The notes under the pieces are model-generated. The model did no database searches. It worked only from the letters and a program-made list of their open reading frames with translations, and was not told the DNA's origin. A stretch of 20,144 bases of DNA from Planctomycetota bacterium (GTDB lineage: Bacteria > Planctomycetota > Phycisphaerae > Sedimentisphaerales > Anaerobacaceae): contig JAPLMV010000053.1 of the NCBI GenBank assembly GCA_026386835.1, positions 1-20,144 on the forward strand, in the 5' to 3' direction. Of this stretch, positions 1-6,290 are shown piece after piece (position 1 is the first letter of the stretch; each line of letters starts with the position of its first letter). Both the position numbers and the translations under genes were made by a program.

Positions 1-1577
1 CCGTCGTAATCGCGAAGATTGGTCTTTATACGGCTTGAGTTGAGAAGTGCAAACGGCGCCAGCGGCGACTGGTAGAAACGATTTGCGACAAGTTTGAATT
101 CCGCAACTGCTTCTGCTGTCTGGCCGCTTACACCCTGAAGAAGTCCAAGGGCAAAATGGGCATTGGCAGATCGCTCGTCGCCGTGAAACATAAGCAGGTA
201 TCTTTGCCAGAGAGAAATAGCTTCCTGGCCAAGCAATGTTTTTTGTTCGGATAATGACGTGATGTTCACAGGGTCGAGGACGTTTATCGTTTTCTGGTCT
301 TCCACGCTTGCCAGCAGGCCTGCACAACCCGCTGCCGTTGTGGCAAACTGTTGCGGTGTTGTCCCGGACATGTACAGATAGATGGATTTTTTGCGGGCAA
401 GGTCTTTTGTTTCCTGAGGGGCTGATTTACTGTCGGTAGCCCACTTAATGTCGAAATTAGCATTTGCGGCAAATCTTGTCAGCACTTCCTCAATCGAAGC
501 TCCGTCGCAGCAGACAGACCAGCGTGATATTGCGCCCTGCTGGTCGAGTTTTTCGATTTGAGGGCTTAGAGTACTTTTGGCCAGTTGCTCCGAGCCGGAA
601 TTCAGGAAGGCACGCAGTTCAGTCTCATTAAGATTGATGAACGGCTCAGGCACTATACTGATTGTCCACAACTGCTCTGGCAAGTCTTTATCGGCATCAT
701 AAAGCGAAAGTACATTTAGTGTTATCGATTCGGCGACAAGAAAATTACAGGTTTTTTGCAGCGACAGTGCCCATTCCCTGTCGAACGTCACCGCATAGGT
801 CAGGGCGATGGTTTGGTAGGCCTTGATACAGGCCTTCAAGTACTGTTTTCTCTGCATTTCGAGCAGGCAAAGTTGATAGTTCGCGATGATATTTACCACC
901 GGAGAGCGGCTTTGCGAAACGTTTCTGAGTCCGCCTTCGGCCTGCTCGATGTCACCGAGTCTTTGTGCACACAACGCTGCCCTTAACTGCAGGAAATCCC
1001 TTAGCGATTCATCCTCGGGATTGATAGAAAGATTACTATAGAGCTGGTTGTAGGCGGCGTAAGCGATTTTGTAATTTTTCTGCTGGTATAAATCGCCCGC
1101 GACCTGAAGTGAGAGCGGCTGCCCAGCCGAAAACTCAGATTCCTGTTTCTGTACCTGAGCGGTGGGTTTATGTGTGTCCTGGACCGATGTGTCCGTCTTC
1201 GACGGCGGGAGTTTTGGGAGTTGTGTTTGAGGGACACCAGGCACTATTGGCTGTCTTGCCGTGGTGTTTATAGCCGGCTGCGTGGGTGATTTGATGAAGA
1301 CATACAGTAGTATCGCCACTATCACCAGGATACAAGCGACAAGGCCTTTCTGGAGAACCGACATACGAGATGTATTCGGCTGCAGCGAATTCAGGAGATG
1401 TTTGTAAAAATCATCATTTGCACCTGACGCAGCGGGCTGAACCCCGCTGCTGGCGGGTAGATGCACATCACCGGCAAACAAATCGCTGTCAGACTGCGCA
1501 GACAAATCGGGACTTTCTTTGACAATATCCTGCGCCTGCTCCGGGCGGTTCGCCGAAATCTGGTTTTCTGTTGCCAT
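1..1577 (-). CDS. Membrane-anchored TPR protein with STN-like domain (3' end missing)
   Basis: An unbroken reading frame runs leftward from an ATG at 1577 to the window edge (525 codons), so the C-terminus is missing. Residues 1-75 are polar and probably cytoplasmic. Residues 78-95 form one hydrophobic transmembrane segment, followed by a Pro/Thr/Gln-rich linker to about 150. Residues 151-260 and 451-525 are helical and resemble tetratricopeptide repeats (for example 'GDLYQQKNYKIAYAAYNQLY'). Residues 350-436 follow the secretin/TonB short N-terminal (STN) pattern: a strand, 'ASIEEVLTRFAANANFDIKW', a second strand, then 'TPQQFATTAAGCAGLLASV' and a final strand. I do not recognise a named family. 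A sigma-54 promoter about 100 bases upstream suggests co-regulation with flagellar genes. No clear Shine-Dalgarno precedes the ATG; an in-frame GTG at 1595 is an alternative start. The open frame and transmembrane segment are clear; the STN and TPR assignments are by eye. Confidence 0.8.
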   Translation of the reverse strand, partial: MATENQISANRPEQAQDIVKESPDLSAQSDSDLFAGDVHLPASSGVQPAASGANDDFYKHLLNSLQPNTSRMSVLQKGLVACILVIVAILLYVFIKSPTQPAINTTARQPIVPGVPQTQLPKLPPSKTDTSVQDTHKPTAQVQKQESEFSAGQPLSLQVAGDLYQQKNYKIAYAAYNQLYSNLSINPEDESLRDFLQLRAALCAQRLGDIEQAEGGLRNVSQSRSPVVNIIANYQLCLLEMQRKQYLKACIKAYQTIALTYAVTFDREWALSLQKTCNFLVAESITLNVLSLYDADKDLPEQLWTISIVPEPFINLNETELRAFLNSGSEQLAKSTLSPQIEKLDQQGAISRWSVCCDGASIEEVLTRFAANANFDIKWATDSKSAPQETKDLARKKSIYLYMSGTTPQQFATTAAGCAGLLASVEDQKTINVLDPVNITSLSEQKTLLGQEAISLWQRYLLMFHGDERSANAHFALGLLQGVSGQTAEAVAEFKLVANRFYQSPLAPFALLNSSRIKTNLRDYD

Positions 1578-1617
1578 AGTTTCTGAATTCGCCACAAAAA
1601 TGCGTAAAGCCAGTATG

Positions 1618-1651
1618 GTTCGTAGCAGGATTTTTACCACAAACTACGAAC
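1618..1651 (-). other. Leader hairpin of the TPR/STN gene
   Basis: GTTCGTAG (1618-1625) and CTACGAAC (1644-1651) form a perfect 8-bp stem with an 18-base loop. It lies between the predicted sigma-54 transcription start (about 1668) and the ATG at 1577, so it would sit near the 5' end of the mRNA. No T-tract follows, so it does not look like a terminator. Function unknown. Confidence 0.45.
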
Positions 1652-1677
1652 TAAATTACCAGCTCCTATGACAAATA

Positions 1678-1695
1678 CAGCAACATTTGTGCCAG
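1678..1695 (-). promoter_or_regulatory. Sigma-54 (-24/-12) promoter for the TPR/STN gene
   Basis: Read on the minus strand the site is CTGGCACA-AATG-TTGCTG. The -24 GG (1693-1692) and -12 GC (1681-1680) are separated by exactly 10 bases, as sigma-54 requires. The match to YTGGCACG-N4-TTGCW is complete except for A in place of the G after CAC, the same deviation as at the flgD promoter. The predicted start is near 1668, about 90 bases before the ATG. Confidence 0.8.
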
Positions 1696-2040
1696 AAGGA
1701 AGTTTTGAGCTGGCTAAAGAACCAAAATCCAGGCAGAATATCCTTCTTCGGCGAAATACACCAGCGACGGACTGCTTATTTCAGTCTTATTTCCGCAATT
1801 TTGTCTTTTGTTTTTTTGCTTTTTGCCTTTCCATTGTCTGTATTTTAGACGAACCGAAAGATTTTCTGACATAAATAAGACCGTTTGTAGGCAGACTTTT
1901 CACGTTGCAAGTGATTTTTTTACCTTTCACACCCTTCTCACTTTTCAAACCCTCGTTACATTTTAATTCCTTATTTTTAATTTTTAATTTTCTTCCCACC
2001 TTTCTCCTGCTCCACTGTTTTATACACCATCCCCACCAGG

Positions 2041-2055
2041 GGGACCTGTCCCATA
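2041..2055. repeat. GGGAC-CT-GTCCCATA motif, outlying copy of TATGGGAC
   Basis: GGGAC (2041-2045) faces GTCCC (2048-2052) across two bases, and GTCCCATA (2048-2055) is the reverse complement of TATGGGAC, which occurs three times upstream of flgD. It could be a dispersed palindromic repeat. It could also be an upstream activator site for the leftward sigma-54 promoter about 350 bases away. Confidence 0.4.
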
Positions 2056-2101
2056 TGGATACGATGTTCCCTTCCCATCCCAAGTTTGAGCAAAAAACTT
2101 C

Positions 2102-2129
2102 TTGACATCGTTGAGGAAATGACTACAAC
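2102..2129 (+). promoter_or_regulatory. Possible sigma-70-type promoter for the GH172 gene
   Basis: TTGACA at 2102-2107 is a perfect -35 hexamer. TACAAC at 2124-2129, after a 16-base spacer, matches 4 of 6 bases of the -10 consensus. It lies about 80 bases before the ATG at 2209. The weak -10 makes this tentative. Confidence 0.3.
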
Positions 2130-2208
2130 CAACGCGACACTATTAAAAAAAAGCCTGCCTGTAACGCGGAATTAGGCAGCGAGAACTTATGACGGTTGAG
2201 GTAGCGAG

Positions 2209-3732
2209 ATGTATCGAATGAAATGCTGTTTGAAGTGGCGTCTGGTTTTTCTGGCAATGACGTTTTGGGGATGCGGAGCAAAAAGCTTTGCGAGCGAAGC
2301 TGATTTCGGCTGCCGTTTGCTGGATGATTGCACTAAACCCAGCGTAAACAAGATAATTCACGAAGGCAGTTGGGATCGTACGGGCGATAATACTGATTTC
2401 TACACCATTGCTCCCGGCCAGACCAAGACAATAGTCAACATGAAGAGTAGCGGCACTATCCGCAGGCTGTGGTGTGCGGTCGCCGCTCGCCAGCAGGAGA
2501 CACTCATGCGTCAGGCTCTGCTGCGTATGTACTGGGATAACGAAGAAACGCCAAGTGTGGAAGTACCGCTGGGTGATTTTTTCGGCACCAGTTGGGGCCG
2601 AACTAAGGATTTCATATCCATGGCTTTGGAGCAGACCAGCGGCGGTTACAATTGCTACTGGCCTATGCCTTTCGGCAAGGCTGCACGCGTGGAACTGGTG
2701 AACGACAGCAACATAGTCATTGATAAGTTCTACTTCAATTCAGACATCGAAATGATGGCTACGCCGCCCAAGAGCGAACGGCTCTATTTCCATGCACAGT
2801 GGCGGCGGGAGAACCCCACTACCGCAGGCAAACTCTATACCATTCTCGAAGCAAAAGGGCGGGGGAAATACGTTGGTACCAGCCTCCAGATGCAGTGCCT
2901 GGAGGGTCCCGGCTTTGGTTTCCTCGAAGGCGATGAAGAGGTTTTTGTTGACGGTGAAAAAACACCCAGCATACACGGAACAGGAAATGAAGATTATTTC
3001 ATGGCATGCTGGTATTTCGCCTCAGGCGAGTTTTCAGCACCCTGGCATGGCTGCTTGTACAAAAATGAAAAGCAGGGGCGAGCACACGCCTATCGCTGGC
3101 ATTTGATCGATCCTATTCCTTTTCAGAAATCCATACTCTTTCAGATTGAGCACGGTCCTGATATCAATTATCCCACTAATAGTGACTATGTAAGCACGGC
3201 GTACTGGTATCAGACTGAGCCGCATGCTGCCTTTCCGCCGCTACCGACCAGAGATAAACGCCTTCCTGTCCCGTTGCTGGTGCCATACAAAATTCCCGGC
3301 GCGATCGAGGTAGAAGATTTTATTAACTCAACGGCTCGGCCAACGATAGGTGGCGCGTATGTTCAATATATGACGCAGTTTGGCTCGGCATGGAGCAATG
3401 CCTCGCAATATTTCTGGTACAACGGGGAACCAGGTGCTACAGTCACATTTCCTCTCGAAGTTAAGGATGCAGGAATGTATCAGTTGGGCGTGTATATCAT
3501 GCAGGCGCCAGACGGTGTGGACCTTGAAATCCTGCTGAACGGCGAGTCTCTGGGTAAAATTTCCGAATATGCCCCAAAAGTTATGCATAGTGACCTGATT
3601 AAATTCGAGCCAAAGCCATTCAAGTCAGGACTCAATGATGTAACCTTTAAAATCGTGGGCAGAGACGTCCGTGCTCGTGTAAATAATGAATATCCTGTCG
3701 GCATCGATTGCTTCCTGCTGACAAAAATATAA
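2209..3732 (+). CDS. Exported GH172 (DUF2961) family glycoside hydrolase
   Basis: A 507-residue protein of the DUF2961 family, now GH172, whose characterised members act on alpha-D-fructofuranosides or D-arabinofuranosides. Family signatures in order: 'GTIRRLW' (82-88), 'YWDNEETPSVEVPLGDFFG' (108-126), 'YNCYWPMPF' (147-155), 'YFHAQWRRENPTT' (193-205), 'HGTGNEDYF' (256-264) and 'DYVSTAYWYQ' (326-335). Glu240 and Glu261 are spaced 21 apart, as I recall for the catalytic pair of characterised GH172 enzymes. Residues 1-28 look like a signal peptide with cleavage after Ala28; the Cys at 22 lies in a poor lipobox. Residues from about 365 to 507 form a beta-sandwich-like C-terminal domain. GAGGT seven bases before the ATG supports the start. 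The gene stands alone between spacers, so the substrate cannot be inferred from neighbours. Confidence 0.88.
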   Translation: MYRMKCCLKWRLVFLAMTFWGCGAKSFASEADFGCRLLDDCTKPSVNKIIHEGSWDRTGDNTDFYTIAPGQTKTIVNMKSSGTIRRLWCAVAARQQETLMRQALLRMYWDNEETPSVEVPLGDFFGTSWGRTKDFISMALEQTSGGYNCYWPMPFGKAARVELVNDSNIVIDKFYFNSDIEMMATPPKSERLYFHAQWRRENPTTAGKLYTILEAKGRGKYVGTSLQMQCLEGPGFGFLEGDEEVFVDGEKTPSIHGTGNEDYFMACWYFASGEFSAPWHGCLYKNEKQGRAHAYRWHLIDPIPFQKSILFQIEHGPDINYPTNSDYVSTAYWYQTEPHAAFPPLPTRDKRLPVPLLVPYKIPGAIEVEDFINSTARPTIGGAYVQYMTQFGSAWSNASQYFWYNGEPGATVTFPLEVKDAGMYQLGVYIMQAPDGVDLEILLNGESLGKISEYAPKVMHSDLIKFEPKPFKSGLNDVTFKIVGRDVRARVNNEYPVGIDCFLLTKI

Positions 3733-4062
3733 TGTGGTATTCGCAGGTAACGCATGAATCGCAATGTAATGATATCGCGAGCTGGTGCAGTGCGTGTGCT
3801 GTTTTTATTCACGGGTGGGTTTTACAATGAAGCCGCCAAATCAGGGGACACCATACCTATTATTACTGGATATATTAGATCTTATTATTTACATCCCTTA
3901 ATTACACCCACCTGTTATTTTCAGATATAATTAGTTTTTTCCGCAAACTCTCTGCGGTGGAAAATGCTCTTTTAATTTTTATATGTCATTTTTATTTCTT
4001 ATCCACCATAGCTTTGAGCGAAGGCGGATTGATATTTTATTTTTTATTGTTCTACCGCAATA

Positions 4063-4150
4063 CTACGGGTGTAACCCGTAGATGAAGTCATCCGCCAAAG
4101 GCGGACAGGCAAAGCCTGTTGCGGCAAATGCCACGGGTTTTAACCCGTGG
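4063..4150. repeat. Cluster of four palindromes (REP/BIME-like element)
   Basis: Four perfect hairpins lie within 88 bases: CTACGGGT/ACCCGTAG (4063-4070/4074-4081), TCCGCC/GGCGGA (4091-4096/4100-4105), ACAGGC/GCCTGT (4105-4110/4114-4119) and CCACGGGTT/AACCCGTGG (4131-4139/4142-4150). Loops are 2-3 bases. The first and last share the ACGGGT...ACCCGT core. CCGCAA (4055-4060) can also pair with TTGCGG (4119-4124). The density and alternation resemble mosaic REP elements mobilised by RAYT-type transposases. None is seen here, so the class is inferred. Confidence 0.7.
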
Positions 4151-4311
4151 AAATTTACTTATTAAAACCTTCGCGTCCCTCGTGTTGAAAAATCTTTTCT
4201 TTGTTTTGAAATTTCTTCTTTTGGTCATTTGAATTTGTTTAGGATTTAGAAATTAGTGCTTCGAATTTGGTTGCGGCCAAAGGCATCGCTGTGCACCCTA
4301 TGTACGATTCA

Positions 4312-4330
4312 ACAGCCGAAAAACGGGCTG
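4312..4330 (-). terminator. Weak hairpin after the regulator stop codon
   Basis: On the minus strand, CAGCC and GGCTG pair across a loop containing five Ts, starting about 9 bases after the TAA at 4341-4339. Only two Ts follow the stem, so this is a poor intrinsic terminator at best. Confidence 0.25.
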
Positions 4331-4338
4331 GGTTGGTA

Positions 4339-5820
4339 TTATATAACTTCCGCTGGTTCGGGGGAGAAAGAGGAAAATTCCTCTGTTTGCAATTCGTTTT
4401 CCGCTTCGGTAAGCTCGTCAGTGGGGTCACTGTTCGAGTTCTTTTTGAGGTTGTACTGCTTGACCTTTGCGTAGAGGGTGGCTCTGGTTATACCGAGAAG
4501 AGCGGCGGCATGGGTTTTTTGCCAGCCGGTTTCTTTAAGAGCGCGGCCGATGAGCTGCTGTTCGGCCTTTGCCAGTGAAAACTCCCTGACGTGGCCAGCA
4601 GAAGGCGTCGCTGCCAATTCATTGCAGTCGGTGGGGTTGATTAAAATGCTGCCTAGGCCGATTTTGTCTGTTGTTTCTAACAGGATTGCTCTTTCGATAA
4701 CGTTACGCAGTTCACGAACGTTGCCGGGCCAGTCGTGTTTCTGCAGGGCTTCGAGGGCTAATTTAGTCAGGGATGTTATTTTGCCTTTTTTGTCCGGGCA
4801 TAAGGTCGATGTTCTCAAAAAATATTGGGCCAGAAGGGATATGTCGTCCCTGCGGTTGTGGGCTCTTAGAGGAGGGATAATCACAGGGCAGATATTCAGA
4901 CGGTAGTAGAGGTCAAGGCGGAAGCGGTTTGCCTGGGCTTCTTTTTGCAGGTTTCGGTTGCTCGAAGCAATTATGGTGGCGTTGCAGGTGATGTTTTTGA
5001 TTCCGCCGACCTTGCGGAATGTTTTTTCCTGCAGGACGCGGAGAATCTTGGCCTGGAGGTCTATGGGCATTTCGCTTATCTCATCGAGGAAAATTGTTCC
5101 TGAGCCGGCCAGTTCCATCAGACCTGTTTTTTCGCTGTCGGCGCTGGTGAAAGAACCTTTGGCGTGGCCAAAGAGTTCGCTTTCGAGCAGATTAGCTGTC
5201 AGGGCAGCACAGTTTACGGCTACAAACGGCTCACGGGGATGCCTTATATTGTGAATTGCTTTTGCCGCCAATTCCTTACCTGTTCCTGTTTCTCCGACTA
5301 TAAGGACGGGGTTGCACCTGCTGGCAGCGACGAGTTTAATCATTTTGAGATTATTTAGAATAGCCTTGCTCAAACCGACTATGGAAGCAGCAGCAGCACA
5401 ATCTTCGGCAAAAAAATCTTTAAGGTTTTTCCCTGAGTTTTCGGTTTCTGTTTGGGATTTATTTTTTATTTGGGCTGCTATAAGTTCGAGGCGATGGTAA
5501 TCCCGCGGGCCGTTTATATAATCGCAAGCTCCCATCCGTAGGAATTCCCCTGATGAATCAGTCCCTGTTTGTCCGCAGTCGATAACCACTACGGGGACAT
5601 TTTCCGGATTTTTATTTTGCGTCAGATGTATATCAAGGAATTGGCGGACATCACATAAGCCGATATTGGCGTCAATGATTATTAAATCAGGGTTGGCTGT
5701 TCTGATGATATCGAAGGCCTCAGCAATGTTGTCGGCGGCGAATATTTCGCTGCCGATGCGGCGAGCCAACTGCTGAACCTCTGATTCCCTGCTTACTGCA
5801 ACAATTCTGTTTAAGACCAT
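4339..5820 (-). CDS. Sigma-54-dependent activator (NtrC family) with degenerate receiver
   Basis: A 493-residue bacterial enhancer-binding protein. Residues 1-115 are receiver-like, with an acceptor-type Asp at about 50 ('LIIIDANIGL'). The N-terminal acidic pair is replaced by 'VSRES', and the conserved Lys is missing ('YINGP' where 'LTKP' is usual). The AAA+ domain has Walker A GETGTGKE (176-183), sigma-54 contact loop GSFTSA (222-227, canonical GAFTGA), Walker B GTIFLDE (241-247), arginine-finger region RFRLDLYYR (299-307) and WPGNVREL (364-371). A Fis-type helix-turn-helix lies at about 419-460, and the tail is acidic. I chose the ATG at 5820 because it starts directly before beta strand 1 and has GGA nearby; a TTG at 5835 is possible. 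Its divergence from a sigma-54-driven flg operon makes it the likely flagellar activator, comparable in role to FleQ, FlrC or FlbD. Confidence 0.88.
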   Translation of the reverse strand: MVLNRIVAVSRESEVQQLARRIGSEIFAADNIAEAFDIIRTANPDLIIIDANIGLCDVRQFLDIHLTQNKNPENVPVVVIDCGQTGTDSSGEFLRMGACDYINGPRDYHRLELIAAQIKNKSQTETENSGKNLKDFFAEDCAAAASIVGLSKAILNNLKMIKLVAASRCNPVLIVGETGTGKELAAKAIHNIRHPREPFVAVNCAALTANLLESELFGHAKGSFTSADSEKTGLMELAGSGTIFLDEISEMPIDLQAKILRVLQEKTFRKVGGIKNITCNATIIASSNRNLQKEAQANRFRLDLYYRLNICPVIIPPLRAHNRRDDISLLAQYFLRTSTLCPDKKGKITSLTKLALEALQKHDWPGNVRELRNVIERAILLETTDKIGLGSILINPTDCNELAATPSAGHVREFSLAKAEQQLIGRALKETGWQKTHAAALLGITRATLYAKVKQYNLKKNSNSDPTDELTEAENELQTEEFSSFSPEPAEVI

Positions 5821-5913
5821 CCTTGTTCCAAACAAACGTCAGTGAATGTCACCGTATCTAAATTATGCGAATGTCCAATAAATCGACAGAAACCGGCAGC
5901 CGGCTTTAATTTT

Positions 5914-6021
5914 TTATGGGACCGGCCCATAATATCAAAGATTAAAAATAAAAAATAAAAATTGTGGATTTTAAGACTATTTTTAATTTGATTTTATGGG
6001 ACGTTATTTTTGTTATGGGAC
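5914..6021 (+). repeat. Three copies of TTATGGGAC, one within a perfect inverted repeat
   Basis: TTATGGGAC occurs at 5914-5922, 5994-6002 and 6013-6021. The first is half of a perfect inverted repeat, TTATGGG (5914-5920) and CCCATAA (5926-5932), around ACCGG. The copies lie about 190-300 bases upstream of the flgD sigma-54 promoter, a normal distance for enhancer sites of an NtrC-family activator. They may instead be fragments of a dispersed palindromic repeat, since the core recurs at 2048-2055 on the minus strand. Confidence 0.5.
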
Positions 6022-6062
6022 CAGCGGGGAATAGGAATGCCTTCTGTCACCGTTAAAAGAGG

Positions 6063-6100
6063 GCGGAAAATCTTTCCGCAGACAGGAAAAAATCTCCTGT
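6063..6100 (+). repeat. Pair of adjacent hairpins upstream of the flgD promoter
   Basis: GCGGAAA (6063-6069) pairs perfectly with TTTCCGC (6073-6079) around ATC. ACAGGA (6082-6087) pairs with TCCTGT (6095-6100) around AAAAATC. An A4T5 run follows at 6103-6111. No gene upstream on this strand needs a terminator, so these are either protein-binding or architectural sites, or repeat fragments. Confidence 0.45.
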
Positions 6101-6208
6101 GGAAAATTTTTAGTCATATTTACAGCAGTGTTTTCCCGTTTTTTTATTTACCACAACATCTTTTATTGTAAGTAGTTACGGCTAAATGTTGATTTAATTT
6201 AATTTCTT

Positions 6209-6226
6209 CTGGCACAGTAATTGCTA
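6209..6226 (+). promoter_or_regulatory. Sigma-54 (-24/-12) promoter of the flg operon
   Basis: The site reads CTGGCACA-GTAA-TTGCTA. GG at 6211-6212 and GC at 6223-6224 are 10 bases apart, which is the exact sigma-54 spacing. Only the base after CAC departs from YTGGCACG-N4-TTGCW. The predicted start is near 6236, giving a leader of about 55 bases before flgD. The divergent gene encodes the kind of activator such a promoter needs. Confidence 0.85.
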
Positions 6227-6237
6227 ACTTGATGATG

Positions 6238-6252
6238 TCCCGACCGACGGGA
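6238..6252 (+). other. Hairpin at the predicted 5' end of the flg mRNA
   Basis: TCCCG (6238-6242) pairs with CGGGA (6248-6252) around ACCGA. With transcription starting near 6236, this stem would occupy roughly +3 to +17. A terminal stem-loop there could protect the long operon transcript from 5'-dependent decay; that role is inferred. Confidence 0.4.
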
Positions 6253-6290
6253 AATATTTGAAATAATTTTTTTAAGAAAGTAAAAAACTT

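Larger units (their letters stand above)
1578..2208. other. Divergent intergenic spacer, AT- and pyrimidine-rich
   Basis: This spacer separates the leftward TPR/STN gene from the rightward GH172 gene. It holds the sigma-54 promoter and leader hairpin of the former. From about 1780 to 2040 the plus strand is strongly pyrimidine-rich, with several T-runs. A short inverted GGGAC/GTCCC lies at 2041-2052 and a possible housekeeping promoter at 2102-2129. Short open frames here have low-complexity Lys/Glu- or Phe/Leu-rich translations and do not look coding. Confidence 0.6.
3733..4338. other. Intergenic spacer with palindrome cluster
   Basis: This lies between the ends of the convergent GH172 and regulator genes. 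It is AT-rich and holds the four-hairpin cluster at 4063-4150. A weaker inverted repeat, CCGCA/TGCGG, lies at 3941-3957 after a T6 run. No convincing gene or strong T-tracted terminator is visible for GH172. Confidence 0.6.
5821..6290. other. Divergent control region between regulator and flg operon
   Basis: 470 bases without a gene. From left to right it holds the upstream region of the regulator, three TTATGGGAC copies, an A-rich stretch (5938-5962), two adjacent hairpins (6063-6100), the sigma-54 promoter (6209-6226) and a leader hairpin (6238-6252). This is the layout expected of an enhancer-dependent promoter region. Confidence 0.65.

Noticed and set aside
1668..1874. 68-codon open frame on the plus strand
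   Set aside because: It overlaps the sigma-54 promoter on the opposite strand, has a Phe/Cys-rich translation from T-runs and shows no recognisable similarity.
1787..2083. 98-codon open frame on the minus strand in the pyrimidine-rich spacer
   Set aside because: The translation is a low-complexity Lys/Glu-rich product of a purine-biased strand, with no domain and no ribosome-binding site, and it lies between two divergent genes.
3941..3957. CCGCA/TGCGG hairpin as a GH172 terminator
   Set aside because: The T-run precedes the stem instead of following it, and the gene ends more than 200 bases earlier.
4063..4150. CRISPR array
   Set aside because: The palindromes differ from one another, and there are no uniform spacers or repeats of CRISPR length.
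4256..4578. Plus-strand open frames overlapping the regulator's 3' end
   Set aside because: They are antisense to well-conserved helix-turn-helix codons and have no similarity or ribosome-binding site.
5821..5835. TTG start five codons upstream for the sigma-54 activator
   Set aside because: No Shine-Dalgarno precedes it, and the receiver's first beta strand begins directly after the ATG at 5820; kept only as an alternative.
6236..6290. c-di-GMP or other riboswitch in the flgD leader
   Set aside because: The leader is only about 55 bases and lacks the GEMM-type conserved sequences; a short simple stem is all that is visible.
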